Below are positions 1 to 10,572 of a stretch of 64,000 nt of DNA, in pieces (the stretch's first letter is position 1; each line of letters begins with the position of its first letter). The DNA comes from Eimeria necatrix (taxonomy: Eukaryota; Apicomplexa; Conoidasida; Eucoccidiorida; Eimeriidae): assembly GCF_000499385.1 (NCBI RefSeq), contig NW_013654790.1, forward strand, positions 1 to 64,000, written 5' to 3'. The notes beneath the pieces were generated by a model, which made no database searches, was not told where the DNA came from, and worked only from the letters and a program-made list of their open reading frames with translations. Position numbers and translations under genes: made by a program.

Positions 1-60
1 GCCCCCTGGGGGCCCCCCTGGGGGCCCCCCTGGGGGCCCCCCTGGGGGCCCCCCTGGGGG
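1..60. repeat. GGGGCCCC-type GC-only tandem block
   Basis: The first 60 bases are a tandem run of a 12-base unit made only of CCCCC, TGG and GGG blocks. Similar GGGGCCCC-rich blocks recur at about 320-430 and 490-575, inside the reading frame of the adaptin mu gene. The sequence is strongly self-complementary and G-run rich, so hairpins or G-quadruplexes are possible. Whether the internal blocks are coding (Gly/Pro/Ala) or part of an intron cannot be decided by eye, because they contain no GT. Confidence 0.7.
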
Positions 61-762
61 GCCCCCCCAGCAGCAGCAGCGCGGAGGGCGCGCGGCTGGC
101 GGCGCAAGCCACCGGGGGGGCCCCCTGGAGGCCCCCCGGCGTTTGGCACCGGCGGAACCGCCTGGAGTTGTCAGTAGTCGAAAAGTTGCATTTTTTGGTG
201 GCAGCAAATGGGACTTTGCTGCGCCAAGAAGTCGAAGGAAAGGTCTTCGTTTGCTGCGCCTTGTCGGGCTTCCCCGAGTGCAGACTCACCACCAACGAGC
301 TGCAGCAGCAGCACTTCGCAGCTCCCCAGGGGCCCCCGGGGGCCCCCGGGGGCCCCGGGGGCCCCGGGGGCCCCGGGGGCCCCGGGGGGCCCCCCGGGGG
401 GGCCCCCGGGGGGCCCCCCGGGCCCCGGATCCAGGCCATTACGAACTCGCCGCTGCCCGCTGCTGCTGCGGAAGCAGCAAGGAACCAAACGAGGGGGCCC
501 CGGGAGGGGCCCCCGGGGGCCCCCGGAGGGGCCCCCGGGGCCCCGGGGGCCCCCGGGGCCCCGGGGGCCCCCAGCAGCTCCGTGCTGGCGCAAAGAGCTG
601 CAGCAGAAGTGCTGGAGGGGGGGCCCCCCGCCGGGGCCAAAGAAAGGGTACGGCTTTGCGGCTGCTGCTACCACCAGTGTGTTCGTGTGGGGAAGCAAAT
701 CCCGGAAGTTTCCATTTCCTTTATTCCCCCCGAAGGCACCTTCGAACTCATTTCTTACAGGC

Positions 763-812
<50 letters not shown>

Positions 813-940
813 ACGGCAGCAGCAGAGCAGCAGCAGCAGCAGCAGCAGCTTGAGTTGCTTGCTGCGGTGTTGGGGCGGGGCGGGGGTGGGGTGTGGGGCT
901 GCGCGTGCGCTGCGGTGTACGTACACTGGGCGTGTGCAGT

Positions 941-986
<46 letters not shown>

Positions 987-1431
987 AGGTGCAAAGAAGA
1001 CATCGAAGTGCCGATAAAAGTGTGTCCTTTCTTTTACGAAAAGAAAAAAGGACAGTTCGAATATTTGGTTTTTCTAAAAGCTCTTTATTCCGGAAATTTG
1101 ACTGCGCGGAACATCGAGGTGCCTATACACCCCGCGGGGCTGGGGTGTACGTACACCTGGGGGGTCGCCGCGCGTCGAATTTTTCGCTTTTTTTTCCTTT
1201 TGACTTTATTTCGATTTTATTTTTCTTTTATTTCTTTATTTCGATTTTATTTTTCTTTTATTTCTTTATTTCGATTTTATTTTTGTTTTATTTGTTTGTT
1301 TTCCTTTTTCTTTCCAGGTTATTGTCCCAACTCCTCCGGAAGTTGCGGTCATGAACGTTCTGCAGTCTTCTTGGGGCAAAGCCCACTTCGACAATTCCCA
1401 GCTCGCAGTTATCTGGCGCCTTTCCCGGTGA

Positions 1432-1463
<32 letters not shown>

Positions 1464-1611
1464 AGTTGCTGTAGGCCTCTGGGGTGCTGCGGCCCGTCTT
1501 GCTGCTGCTGCAGCGGGCCCGCAGTTTCCCGCTGCTGCAGCAGCAGCAGCAGCCGCTGCAGCTGCGGGCTCTCGCCGCGCCGCGGGTCTCCCGCAGCGCC
1601 TCCACCGCTGC

Positions 1612-1653
<42 letters not shown>

Positions 1654-1877
1654 GCAGGTTCCCCGGGGGCTGCGAGTACGTGCTGCGTTTCCAGCTGGAA
1701 GTGGGGGGCCCCCCCTCGCCCGCGAGGGGCCCCCTGCGGCTTTCCTTTTCTTTGCCGGGGGCCACAGCCAGCGGCTTTTGCATTCGGCAGCTGCGAGTAA
1801 TTGAAAAGTCCAATTATGTCGTTTCCAAAAGTGTTCGCTACCTCACGGAGGCGGGCCAGTACGAGCACCGCCTTTAG
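1..1877 (+). CDS. Adaptor-protein complex mu subunit, C-terminal mu-homology domain (partial)
   Basis: This is the C-terminal part of a clathrin-adaptor medium chain. The mu-homology domain binds YxxPhi sorting signals and phosphoinositides. The N-terminal longin domain lies left of the window. Frame-consistent exons are: up to 760 (WHRRNRLELSVVEKL, then HQCVRVGKQIPEVSISFIPP and FELISY), 989-1118 (KEDIEVPIKVCPFFYE), 1318-1427 (VIVPTPPEVAV) and 1658-1877 (FPGGCEYVL to VRYLTEAGQYEHRL, stop TAG). Joining these restores the family order, including the WVRYI-type C-terminus. The first intron appears to start with GC (761) and holds CAG then CTG arrays. The second has a repeated T-rich 27-mer, and the third is mostly CTG. 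A Gly/Pro/Ala insertion at about 320-600 is either coding or an unseen intron. The EIxVP block and the YITxAGxYE-like end favour AP-2 over AP-1, but this is an inference. Confidence 0.8.
766..988 (+). repeat. CAG array followed by CTG array inside adaptin intron 1
   Basis: A CAG run starts about 5 bases after the inferred 5' splice site (761). A CTG run from about 942 ends in the CAG acceptor at 986-988. Between them is a perfect GTGTACGTACAC palindrome at 915-926. On the transcript the two triplet runs are complementary. Confidence 0.75.
1196..1300 (+). repeat. T-rich 27-bp tandem repeat in adaptin intron 2
   Basis: Three or so copies of a unit built from TTTATTTCGATTTTATTTTT sit directly upstream of the acceptor TTTCCAG at 1311-1317. 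They act as an extended pyrimidine-rich tract. Confidence 0.7.
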
Positions 1878-2340
1878 CTGCTGCTGCTGCTGCTGCTGCT
1901 GCTGCAGCAGCAGCAGCAGGAGCGGCGGCGGCAGCGGCTGTGGAGCTGTTGCTGCAGCTGCTGGAGCTGCTGCTGTAGCTGCTGCAGCAGCTGCTGCACG
2001 CGCTGCTGCTGTTAGGGCTGCTCGAGCTGGTGCTGCTGTTAGTGCTGCAGCTGCTGCAGCACTGCTGCAGCTGCTGCAGCACTGCTGCAGCTGCTGCAGC
2101 AGCTGCAGCAGCAGCTGCTGCAGCAGCTGCTGCTGAGGCGCCGCGGAGGCCGCGGAGTTTGCGGGGTGCAGAGAGTGCCAAGTTTTCTCTTTGGAACTCT
2201 TTTTAGCCCAAGTGGCTTTTTAGTGTTAGCTAAGAGACACAGCCACTACCTGTCGGTTTACTTGCTGCTGCAGCAGCAGCAGCTGCAGCAGCAGCAGCAG
2301 CAACTGCAGCAGCAGCAGCAGCATTTCTATGTGGGGGTAG
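1878..2340. repeat. CTG/CAG-rich spacer between convergent genes
   Basis: The 460 bases between the adaptin stop codon and the stop codon of the convergent RAD51-like gene are dominated by CTG, GCTGCAGCTGCTG and CAG runs. Open frames here translate only to homopolymers, and I see no family-like segment. Shared 3' UTR sequence for both genes is the simplest reading. Confidence 0.6.
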
Positions 2341-2446
2341 TTAGGGCTCTGTGCGCAAGACAGCAAACTGGCCGTCGGCGCCAACAGAAAAGAAGCAGCT
2401 GCCTGCTGCTTCCGAAGTGCACAAGAAAGTAGAAGCAGACCCACCC

Positions 2447-2481
<35 letters not shown>

Positions 2482-3323
2482 TGGCTGCTGCTGCTGCTGC
2501 AGCGGCGGGGGCGCCTCGCGGTGGAAGTGCAGTACGAACCGCCTGGGGGCTCTCCAGTCTTCCGCCACTACGCGGGGAGCTGCTGCAGCTGCTGCTGCTG
2601 CAGCTGCTGCTGCTGCTGCTGCTGCGGCGTGTGGGGCGGCCGCCGTGGGGCTCTGCTGCAGCTGCGGCTGGCGGTGCTGCAGCAGCGGCCCTGCAGCTTT
2701 CGGGTCCGACGAAGCCTCTGCTGCTGCCGTTGCTGCCGCTGCTGCTGCTGCTGCTGCTGCTGCGGGGCTTGTGCGTTTATTAAGAGAATAGATCAGCAGC
2801 AGCCGGCTGCGGGAAGCTGCCTGCAGGAAAGCGCGGACAGCTTCTGTCAGGCGGGGGATCTGGGGGCTGGAAGAAGCCATTCCTGCGTGGAAAGTGTCGG
2901 AAAAAGGCAATAAATGGAATTAAAATCAATTAATTTGATTAAAATTAATTAAAATTAATTAAAATGGATTAAAATGAACTAAAAAGGACCAAAAAACATC
3001 CAAAATGAATTAAATTCGACTTATGCGCCGGCGCGAGCGCGTTGGTTGAGCTGTCTGTACACCTCAGCTCGCGCAGCTTCGGGGAACTTCCCGTCCGTCA
3101 CTTTTCGAAATAAATAAATAAAAGATTTTAATTAATTTAAATAAATCAAAATAATTAAATTAATTTAAATAATCAAAACATTTAAATGCATTTAAAGCAA
3201 CTCCGATGATGCCGCCCAGCGCCTTCTCAAGCCAGCAGCCCCAGCAGCCCTTCCACAACTGCAGCAGCAGCCCTTTGCTGCTGCTGCTGCTGCTGCTGTC
3301 GCTGCTGCTGCTGCTGCTGCTGC

Positions 3324-3359
<36 letters not shown>

Positions 3360-3643
3360 AGTTAAGATAGCCCACCCAAGTCCAAGTCGTCAAAGACAGC
3401 AACGCGGCAGCTGCGCAGGGGGCCCTCAAAGAGGCGGGGCAGCGCAGCAGCAAAAGCTTCGAGTTGCTGCGGGGCAGCTACGGAGAAAATGTGGAGATTT
3501 CTGAAATAAAAAAAAGAATAAATTGAAATTAAATGACAATAAATGGACTTTCTTTCAATTGCGGAGAAAAGAAGAGAATAAATGAATAAAGTGGGAGAAA
3601 AAAGGAGCAAAAATGAAGCAAAATGACAAAATATCAAAATAAA

Positions 3644-3699
<56 letters not shown>

Positions 3700-4895
3700 T
3701 CACGCAAAGCTTGCCTCCACAGCAGATTGCCCCAGCCCCAAACTCTGCAGCTTTTCGGGGACCTGCAGCAGCAAAACGCAGGCTGCTGCTTCGCGTTTTC
3801 ACGCTGCAGCAGCAGCAAAAGCAGCAGCTAGCTGCCGGCTAGCTGCAGCTAGCTGCTGCAGGTAGCCACGGCTAGCCGCAGCTACAAGTCCGCAGCAGCT
3901 AGCTTCCAGCCAGGTGCAGCTAGCTGCAGCTAGCTGCAGCTAGCCAGTTAGCTAGCTGCAGCTAGCCAGCTAACCAGCTGCAGCTAGACACCTAGCCAGC
4001 TGCAGCTAGCCAGCTAGCTAGCTAGCTAGCTGCAGCTAGCCAGCCAGCTAGCTAGCTAGCCAGCTGCAGCTAGCCATCTAGCTAGCTGGCCAGCTAGCCA
4101 GCCAGCTAGCTAGCTAGCTAGCTAGCTAGCTAGCTGTGTGCGGGCTCACGCGGCTGCTGATTTGGTCTTTGAGGAAGTTTGGAGAAATGCCATCAGTGCC
4201 CAAAAGCAAAAGAGTTTCTTGGCCAAAACCTCCGGCGGTTTGCGGCAGCAAAAGCTCCGCGAGGAGTTGCTGGTGTACGTACACCGCAGGCCGCAGCAGC
4301 AGCGCAGCAGCAGCGCAGCAGCAGCAGCAGCGCAGCAGCAGCAGCAGCGCAGCAGCAGCAGCGCAGCAGCAGCAATTCGGGGTGGTTTTGCGTGTTTTTT
4401 GGCGCTTTTTTCGCGCAAATGAAGGAGTTTTTCGGGACAAAGAAGGGGAAATGGCAATTAATTGAATAAATGGATTTGTGCATGCAAAAAGGGACAAACT
4501 TTTCCTCTTTTTGAGATCTCAAAAGCCCACCGACAAAAACAAACTCTTGGCTGTCCCGGTGTCGCCGCGCACGCAGAGGAGGTCCCCGTGGCGCAGCCGC
4601 AGGCCTGCGGAGGGCGTTGCGCAAAGTGGAGAAAAGGCGGATTTTTGAGGGAAAAAAGGCGAAAAAGAGAAAAGTTTGAACTGCAGCAAAATATAAAATA
4701 AAAATAGTTTTAAAATGATCCATTTTGAGTCCAAAACGCCTTTATTTGGCCAAGAAAGAGCCCGGAAGAGCCCCGAGGCTTACCGCCCGTGGCCCAGCGC
4801 AGCAGCGGGTGGGAGAACTCGTAGCTCAAGCTTTCCAGCAGCCAGTCGCCCACATTTCCGTCAACCCAACTCGAAAACTCCTCCGTATTTCTCAT
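2341..4895 (-). CDS. RAD51-family recombinase paralogue, XRCC2-like
   Basis: Six minus-strand exons keep phase throughout: 4895-4784, 4604-4531, 4269-4150, 3762-3704, 3500-3376 and 2882-2341, giving about 343 residues. The first exons give a P-loop, HGDLLCVRGDTGTAKS, close to the N-terminus. Next come QLLAELLLPQTAGG and ETLLLLGTD, then NLHIFSVAAPQQLEAF and a Walker-B-like CRVAVFDDLDLGG. The last exon holds IPRLTEAVRAFLQ, LLLIYSLNK, WRAPRRFVLHF and a terminal SCFFSVGADGQF. Order and spacing follow XRCC2 (P-loop, LPKSEGG, FxLVYC, LxILD, terminal FFIIGESG). Such proteins assist RAD51 strand exchange in double-strand-break repair. The P-loop has Ala where most ATPases have Gly (GDTGTAKS). Alanine- and glutamine-rich insertions lie in the last exon. 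Another RAD51 paralogue cannot be excluded. The start at 4895 is the first in-frame ATG before the splice and is tentative. Confidence 0.68.
3828..4134. repeat. GCTAGCTGCAGCTAGC palindromic array
   Basis: About 300 bases are built almost entirely from the palindromic words GCTAGC, CAGCTG and GCTGCAGC, with occasional CCAGC steps. The array ends in a run of about nine GCTA units. It lies within intron 3 of the RAD51-like gene (between exons 4150 and 3762). Every unit is its own reverse complement, so the strand is meaningless and cruciform extrusion is possible. Confidence 0.85.
4272..4285. other. GGTGTACGTACACC palindrome at a 3' splice site
   Basis: A perfect 14-base palindrome whose last bases run straight into the minus-strand acceptor ACACCAG of RAD51-like exon 3 (exon starts at 4269). 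It belongs to the dispersed intron-associated palindrome family described in the findings. Confidence 0.8.
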
Positions 4896-5365
4896 TTATT
4901 CCAAAAGAATTAAACTGGCGGCACTTTTATCCCCGGATTCGGTTCCGCGGCGTCGCGCGGAGCGCTGCGGTGTCTGGACACCTCAGCGCGCCGGCCGGAA
5001 CGCCCGAACCCCCAGCAGCTCCGGCGATGCCACAAAAGAAATTAAATCAAACAAAACAGTTTTACTTTTCATTTTTATTTAAATAAAACTGCATTTGAGG
5101 GACTTCGCGGCAAAAACGGGTCTGGGAATCGATGGGGCCCCCTTTGGCGCGGGGGGCCCCCCGCCCGGCTGCCAGCAGTCGGCTGCGGGCGAAACGGCGG
5201 ACTCTGCGGCAATTTCCTCTTTTTAATTTATTTAATAAATCATTTTTAAAAATAATTTTTTATTTAATTTTAATTTTAAAGTTTAATGCAATAAAACAGC
5301 CGCGGGCGGCCTGCTTTGCAGCCGCTGGTCAAAACTGCTCGTTACCCACGCCCCGATTCAGCCAG

Positions 5366-5414
<49 letters not shown>

Positions 5415-5416
5415 AT

Positions 5417-6014
5417 GTCTGCTATCAGCATAAGCATAAAAGCGGAAAAGACCTTCTTTTTGAGTTCGAAGGACAAGGCCCTGCTGCAGTTGCTGCTGCA
5501 GGCCGAACTCCCTGCTGCAGCTGCTGCTGTAGCTGCTGCTGATGCTGCAGCTGCTGCAGCAGAAAAAACAAAGCCCTGTTGGTGCTGCTGCTGCTGCTGC
5601 AGCAGCTGCAGCAGGGCTTTGTTCTTCGACTGCGCGCTGGCTCTGGGCCAAAAGGCAGCAAATCTCCTGACATATTTTTGGCCCGCCTTAGCAGCTAGTG
5701 AGCCGCGCTATCTGCTGCTGCAGCAGCTCTGCTGCTGCTGCAGCAGCTCTGCTGCAGCAGCTCTGCTGCTGCGCTGCTGCAGTTCTGCTGCAGCTGCTCT
5801 GCTGCCGCTTTTCTGCAGTTTTGCTGCAGCGCCAGGACCCCCTAAAGGATAAGGTTTCTTCATCTGGCCCATCTCTTTGCTGCTGCTGCCGCTGCTGCTG
5901 CCGCTGCTGCTGCTGCTGCTGCTGATGCTGCTGCTGCTGCTGTTGGGCTGCCTTTGAATGGAGGCAAAGCCCTCGAGGGTAGCGGCAGAGCAGGGACTGG
6001 CCGCAACCGGGCAA

Positions 6015-6060
<46 letters not shown>

Positions 6061-6113
6061 CTCCTCTTACTTGCTGCTGTTTTGCTGCTCGACCTGAGGC
6101 GTGCAGCGCAGCA
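5417..6113 (-). CDS. Candidate minus-strand gene, unrecognised, exons uncertain
   Basis: Several minus-strand stretches look like exons but no family is recognised. One at about 6113-6078 reads QLLRCTPQVEQQNSS, with an acceptor ending CTGCAG and a GTAAGAGG donor. A segment from about 6017 leftward reads LEGFASIQRQP and later KPYPLGGPGAAAKLQK with Ser- and Ala-rich arrays. One at about 5668-5590 follows an ATATGTCAG acceptor. One near 5500-5417 reads GLVLRTQKEGLFRFYAY. The phase across the first two is compatible, but the rest is not established. It sits upstream of the RAD51-like gene in the same orientation, so parts could instead be that gene's 5' exons. Treat as a pointer to coding potential only. 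Confidence 0.3.
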
Positions 6114-6166
6114 GCTGCTGCAGACTAAATTTGTGTCCTCCTTATCTTTCTTCCTTATGCTTGCAA

Positions 6167-6346
6167 AAGTGCATGCAAAGTGCATGCAAAAGTGCATGCA
6201 AAATGCATGCAAAAGTGCATGCAAAATGCATGCAAAAGTGCATGCAAAATGCATGCAAAAGTGCATGCAAAATGCATGCAAAATGCATGCAAAATGCATG
6301 CAAAATGCATGCAAAAGTGCATGCAAAATGCATGCAAAATGCATGC
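6167..6346. repeat. TGCATGC tandem array
   Basis: About 15 TGCATGC motifs are separated by AAAA or AAAAG, giving units of about 10-12 bases. TGCATGC is its own reverse complement. It is known as an AP2-type promoter word in apicomplexans, but here the density suggests a minisatellite. Confidence 0.9.
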
Positions 6347-6417
6347 ACTGAATCCAATTGACGCAAAACTCCAAAAGCCCATCTAGAACGCCGGGTCAGC
6401 AGACGCCGCATGCACCT

Positions 6418-6542
6418 GCAGCAGCAGCAGCAGCAGCAGCTGCTGCTGCTGCTACTGCTGCTGCTGCTGCTACTGCTGCTGCTGCTGCTACTGCTGCTGC
6501 TGCTGTTGCTGCTGCTACTGCTGCTGCTGCTGCTGCTGCTGC
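6418..6542. repeat. CAG then CTG triplet array
   Basis: A short CAG run (about 6418-6438) is followed by a long CTG run with occasional CTA, ending at 6542. Plus-strand translation is polyLeu or polyAla. No flanking exon is recognised. Confidence 0.85.
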
Positions 6543-6804
6543 AACGGTTTAGCCCAAGCCAAGCCCGAACGAGCAGCAAGACAGGCTGCAGCACCGGCCC
6601 CTGCGTAGACTTCGTTTTTAATTATTTTTTAAAAAACAAAAAACTAATTAATTATTTTTAAATAAAATTTTAATTATTATTTTTAAATAAAATGCTATTT
6701 AATTATTTTCGTTTTTAAATAAAATGCTCCAGAGTTTTCCTCCAAAGCTGCGGGCAATTTGCTGCTTCCCCATGTGCCCCCAAGCGGCCCAAATGCTGCT
6801 TCCA

Positions 6805-7436
6805 TAAACCCTCATTTAGGGTTTAGTAAACCCTAATGAGGGGTTTAGTAAACCCTCAGGAGGGGTTTTGTAAACCCTCATGGGGGGACTTTAACAAACC
6901 CTCATCAGGGGCTTTAATAAACCCTCATGAGGGGTCTAATAAACCCTCATGGGGGCCCTTAATAAACCCTCATTCGGGGTTTGGTAAACCCTCATTTGGG
7001 GTTTGATAAACCTTCGTGAGGGACTCAATAAACCCTCATGAAGGGTCTAATAAACCCTCACGAGGGCTTTCAATAAACCCTCATTCGGGGTTTAATAAAC
7101 CCTCATGAGGTGCATTAATAAGACCCTCATGAGGGGTTTAATAAACCCTCGTGAGGGGTTTTATAAGCCCCCATAAGGGAGACTAATAAACCCTCATGAG
7201 GGGCTTTAATAAACCCTCATGAGGGACTTTAATAAACCCTCATGAGGGGTTTAGTAAACCCTCGTGAGTGGATCGGTAAACCCTGATGAGAAGTTCAATA
7301 AACCCTCATGAGGGGTTTAATAAACCCTCATAAGGGGTTTAATAAACCCTCATAAGGGGTCTAATAAACCCTCATAAGGGGTTTAATAAACCCTCGTACG
7401 GGGTTTAATAAACCCTCATAAGGGGTTTAATAAACC
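6805..7436. repeat. Telomere-like AAACCCT palindromic minisatellite
   Basis: Roughly 25-30 copies of a unit of about 22 bases, AAACCCTCATGAGGGGTTTA plus AT, with substitutions. The first copies contain the pure telomere-type words AAACCCTAA and TTTAGGG. Each unit carries AAACCCTC and its inverse GAGGGGTTT around a central CATG, so it is a head-to-head telomere-like palindrome rather than a simple telomere tract. No gene is seen from about 6600 to 7580. Confidence 0.9.
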
Positions 7437-7480
7437 TCTCAAACTCCTCCGTCATATCTGTGAATTCAACTTCCTCCCTC

Positions 7481-7500
7481 TGGGGTGTACGTACACCCCA
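7481..7500. other. Perfect 20-bp palindrome with GTGTACGTACAC core
   Basis: TGGGGTGTACGTACACCCCA is a perfect inverted repeat lying just right of the telomere-like array. It is the longest perfect member of the dispersed palindrome family. Confidence 0.9.
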
Positions 7501-7585
7501 GTGGCCCCACAGTCACCCAGTCTTCTTCAGTCTTTCGGCTCTGAATTAAAATAAAACAAAATAAATGTTTTTGTGATTTGAGACT

Positions 7586-8235
7586 TTGCTGCTGCTGCTG
7601 CTGCTGCTGCTGCAAAAGGAACCTTTTACCCAGCAGCAGCAAGTGACTTTAGACTCAGTGGCTGCTTCCTTAGGCCACAAACAGCGCCAAAGAAGCACGG
7701 TAACAGCAGCAGCAGCAGCAGCAGCTGCTGCTGCTGCAGCAGCAACAGCAGCAGCAGCAGCAAGGGAACAGCGGCAACAGCAACAGCAACAGCAGCAAAA
7801 GAAACAAGCGACAATAACCGCAAGAGGAACAGTGACAGTAACAGGAACAGAAACAGCAGCAGCAGCAGCAGCTGCTGCTGCAGCAACTGCTGCTGCTGCA
7901 GCTGATGCTGCTGCTGCTGCAGCTGCTGCAGCTGCTGCTGCTGCTGCAGTTCTGACTCACAGGATCCGCTGGACTTCTGCGTCTGCTGTCGGCATAACGC
8001 GGACGCCCCCAACCACTGGTGACCTGAAAATAAAAAAGAAAAAAGAAAATAAAATTAAATTCCATTTCTGAATAATTTTGGAAAAGAAATTTAAATTAAA
8101 TTTCATTTAAATTCAATTTTATTTCCCCAGAACATAAATGCAAATTCAATTCCTTTTTTCTCCGAAAAAATCAAATAGAAATTCAACGCCTCTCCCCAGA
8201 GGCAGCAACAGCAGCAGCAACAGCAGCAGCAAAAG

Positions 8236-8270
<35 letters not shown>

Positions 8271-8286
8271 GCAACAGCAACGGCAA

Positions 8287-8333
<47 letters not shown>

Positions 8334-8429
8334 AAAACGGCAGCAACAGGCTGCGGGCTGCGGTCGCTTACGCCCCTGCGCCGGGCGGGCCACCGTAAGG
8401 CCTTGGAGAAGAGCCTGCTGCTGCTGCTG

Positions 8430-8472
<43 letters not shown>

Positions 8473-8585
8473 GCTTCCGCCAGCCCCCACTGTGCCGCTT
8501 CCTTCATAGACAGGAGCTGGCTGGGTATTCAGCTTTCGCCCTCTGCAGACAAAAGCCTTTTAAATTTGCTGCTGCTGCTATTTAA
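7586..8585. repeat. Dense CAG/CTG block with one candidate minus-strand exon
   Basis: CTG and CAG arrays fill most of this kilobase (for example 7586-7613, 7700-7775, 7855-7950, 8203-8333, 8415-8470). One minus-strand segment, 8023-7961, has good splice signals: acceptor TATTTTCAG and donor GTGAGTCAG, exactly 21 codons. Another near 8507-8350 reads KEAAQWGLAEA and ends at a GTAAGC donor. These suggest a minus-strand multi-exon gene that I cannot identify. Confidence 0.5.
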
Positions 8586-8753
8586 TTAAATTAAAATTAA
8601 ATTGAATTAAATTAAATTAAATTAAATTAAATTAAATTAACAGAATTAAATTAAAATTGAAACAACAGCATGCATGCAAGGCTCTGCAGCTGCAGCAAAC
8701 TCTTACGCGTCAGCAGCAAGAGCAGCAAGCCCCGAGAGTGGAATGCTGCAGCA

Positions 8754-8792
<39 letters not shown>

Positions 8793-9068
8793 CATGCAAA
8801 GTGAGCAGAAGCCCCGCAGCAGAACTGTTTGAATTAATAAAAGTTGAACTAAAGTTGAATTAAAAGTTAAATTTAAATTAAAACAAATGCTGAATTAAAA
8901 AGAAATCAAAAAGAATGAAAACGAGCAGCTAATGGCATGGTGCAAAGACAGCAGCAAACTGCTCGGCTTCAGGTGTCTGTACACCCCAAGTGCACGTACA
9001 CCGGCCGCGGCGAACGGGGAGCTTCCCCGTCACTTTTGTTTTTTGGATCTGCTGCAGCTTCTGGGGGC

Positions 9069-9114
<46 letters not shown>

Positions 9115-9172
9115 CGGGGGCAGTTCCCTCGGGCTGGGGCGGCTGTGGGGCGAGTTCTGGGGCCCCCATTGC

Positions 9173-9186
9173 GGTGTACGTACACC
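9173..9186. other. GGTGTACGTACACC palindrome
   Basis: Perfect 14-base copy of the dispersed palindrome. A related pair, GGTGTCTGTACACC and TGCACGTACACC, lies at about 8972-9002. The gene context is unknown. Confidence 0.8.
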
Positions 9187-9458
9187 CCAAGAGTCCCGCG
9201 GCTCCCCAAACGCCCCAGAGCCTCCCCTGAAGACAGCAGCAAAGGCAAGGCCAAGGGGGGCCCCCGGGGGCCCTCAAAACGGAGAAAAGGAGTTCCAAAT
9301 GGCACTAAATGGCACTTAAAAGGGACCTTTTGCTGCAGCTGCACACACAGAAAGCTGCACTGAGGGGCCCCTGGCTTCACCGCCCACTTGGCTGGTGTGC
9401 AGAGCCCGAGGGGCCCGCGGGGCCAAAGCTGGGCAGTTTGGCTTCGCCGCGAGAAGCT

Positions 9459-9496
<38 letters not shown>

Positions 9497-10265
9497 GGGG
9501 CGATCTGCAGCCTCTGGGCGCGCCGAAGAGCCCTTTTGCCTTTCAATTAACTCCGTTTTGGTTTTAATTCAATTAAGAAGAAAAAAAGAAACTTAATCGC
9601 GGAGAAGAAGCCGCGAATCGCGCGCCGGCTCGATGGCTAGCAGGTGTGCCGCTGCGGGCCCCGGGAAAGCCCGCGGGTTTCCCGCGGATCTTCCAGCAGT
9701 GCAACTCCAAAAAGTGAATTCAAACTTCTTTTAATTTGCATTTAATAAAAGTGTTTGCATTCAAATTGAACTGGAGCCCGCCGCGCCTCCGCAAAGCTCC
9801 CTGTACACCCGAAGACCACCGGTGAAACGCTGGTCTTGCGGGTGTGGCGGAGGCTGCAGCAGCGGCTGGGCGGCGGGCTAAAGAGTTGAATTTTGAATTA
9901 ATTTTAATTCCCAACTCTGCATTTGAATTCCTTTTTGAGTTTCTGAAACGCAAAAAGAAATTCAGAGGAATTCAGCGAGAATTGCCGGGCTGTGTTTCGT
10001 GCACTGCTCGCTGCGCCACACTGAGCGCCCCCAGTTGCGTGTCTGCCCAGCTGAAAAGGGGGAAAACTTGAAAGAATTTTCGCCAATTAAATTCATTTAA
10101 TTCTTTTATTTATTTATTTATTTGCTGCGGGCCGCGAGAGAGAGCTGCAGCAGCAATTAGCAGCGCAGCAGACGCAAATTCCAGAAAGTTGAACTTGAAT
10201 TTGCTTCTGCGCGAATCGGAGTAAACGAGCCGCGCATCTGAGACGCATTTGCACGTTCTTTTGGC

Positions 10266-10380
10266 CTTTTTGCATTTTATTTCATTTTATTTTCATTTTA
10301 TTTCATTTTATTTTCATTTTATTTCATTTTATTTTCATTTTATTTCTTTTTTTTTCATTTTATTTCCGTTTTATTTTCGT
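10266..10380. repeat. TTTTATTTCA tandem array
   Basis: About ten imperfect copies of TTTTATTTCA or ATTTTCATTT. This is simple AT-rich repeat DNA with no coding signal. Confidence 0.8.
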
Positions 10381-10507
10381 TTTTTGCTTTCTCGAAGCCA
10401 CAATTCAAGTTTGAGATGAAAGACCCCGGCGGCTGTTTTTGCCGCATGCGCCTTTGACTTGTTCAGATCGGCGAAGTAGAAGAACTTAGAACAAATAGAT
10501 AAACAAA

Positions 10508-10527
10508 ATGTAATAATAATAATAATG

Positions 10528-10572
<45 letters not shown>

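Noticed and set aside
143..1017. Overlapping long frames reading polyCys, polyGln and Gly/Pro repeats over the adaptin gene
   Set aside because: They arise because CAG/CTG and GGGGCCCC arrays lack stop codons in several frames; only one frame carries the mu-homology segments and splice phases.
4531..4604. P-loop exon first read as an MCM helicase fragment (GDTGTAKS)
   Set aside because: Neighbouring exons lack MCM arginine-finger and Walker B context, and instead follow the RAD51/XRCC2 order.
6805..7436. CRISPR-like array of short repeats
   Set aside because: Units are contiguous palindromes without unique spacers, in a eukaryotic chromosome.
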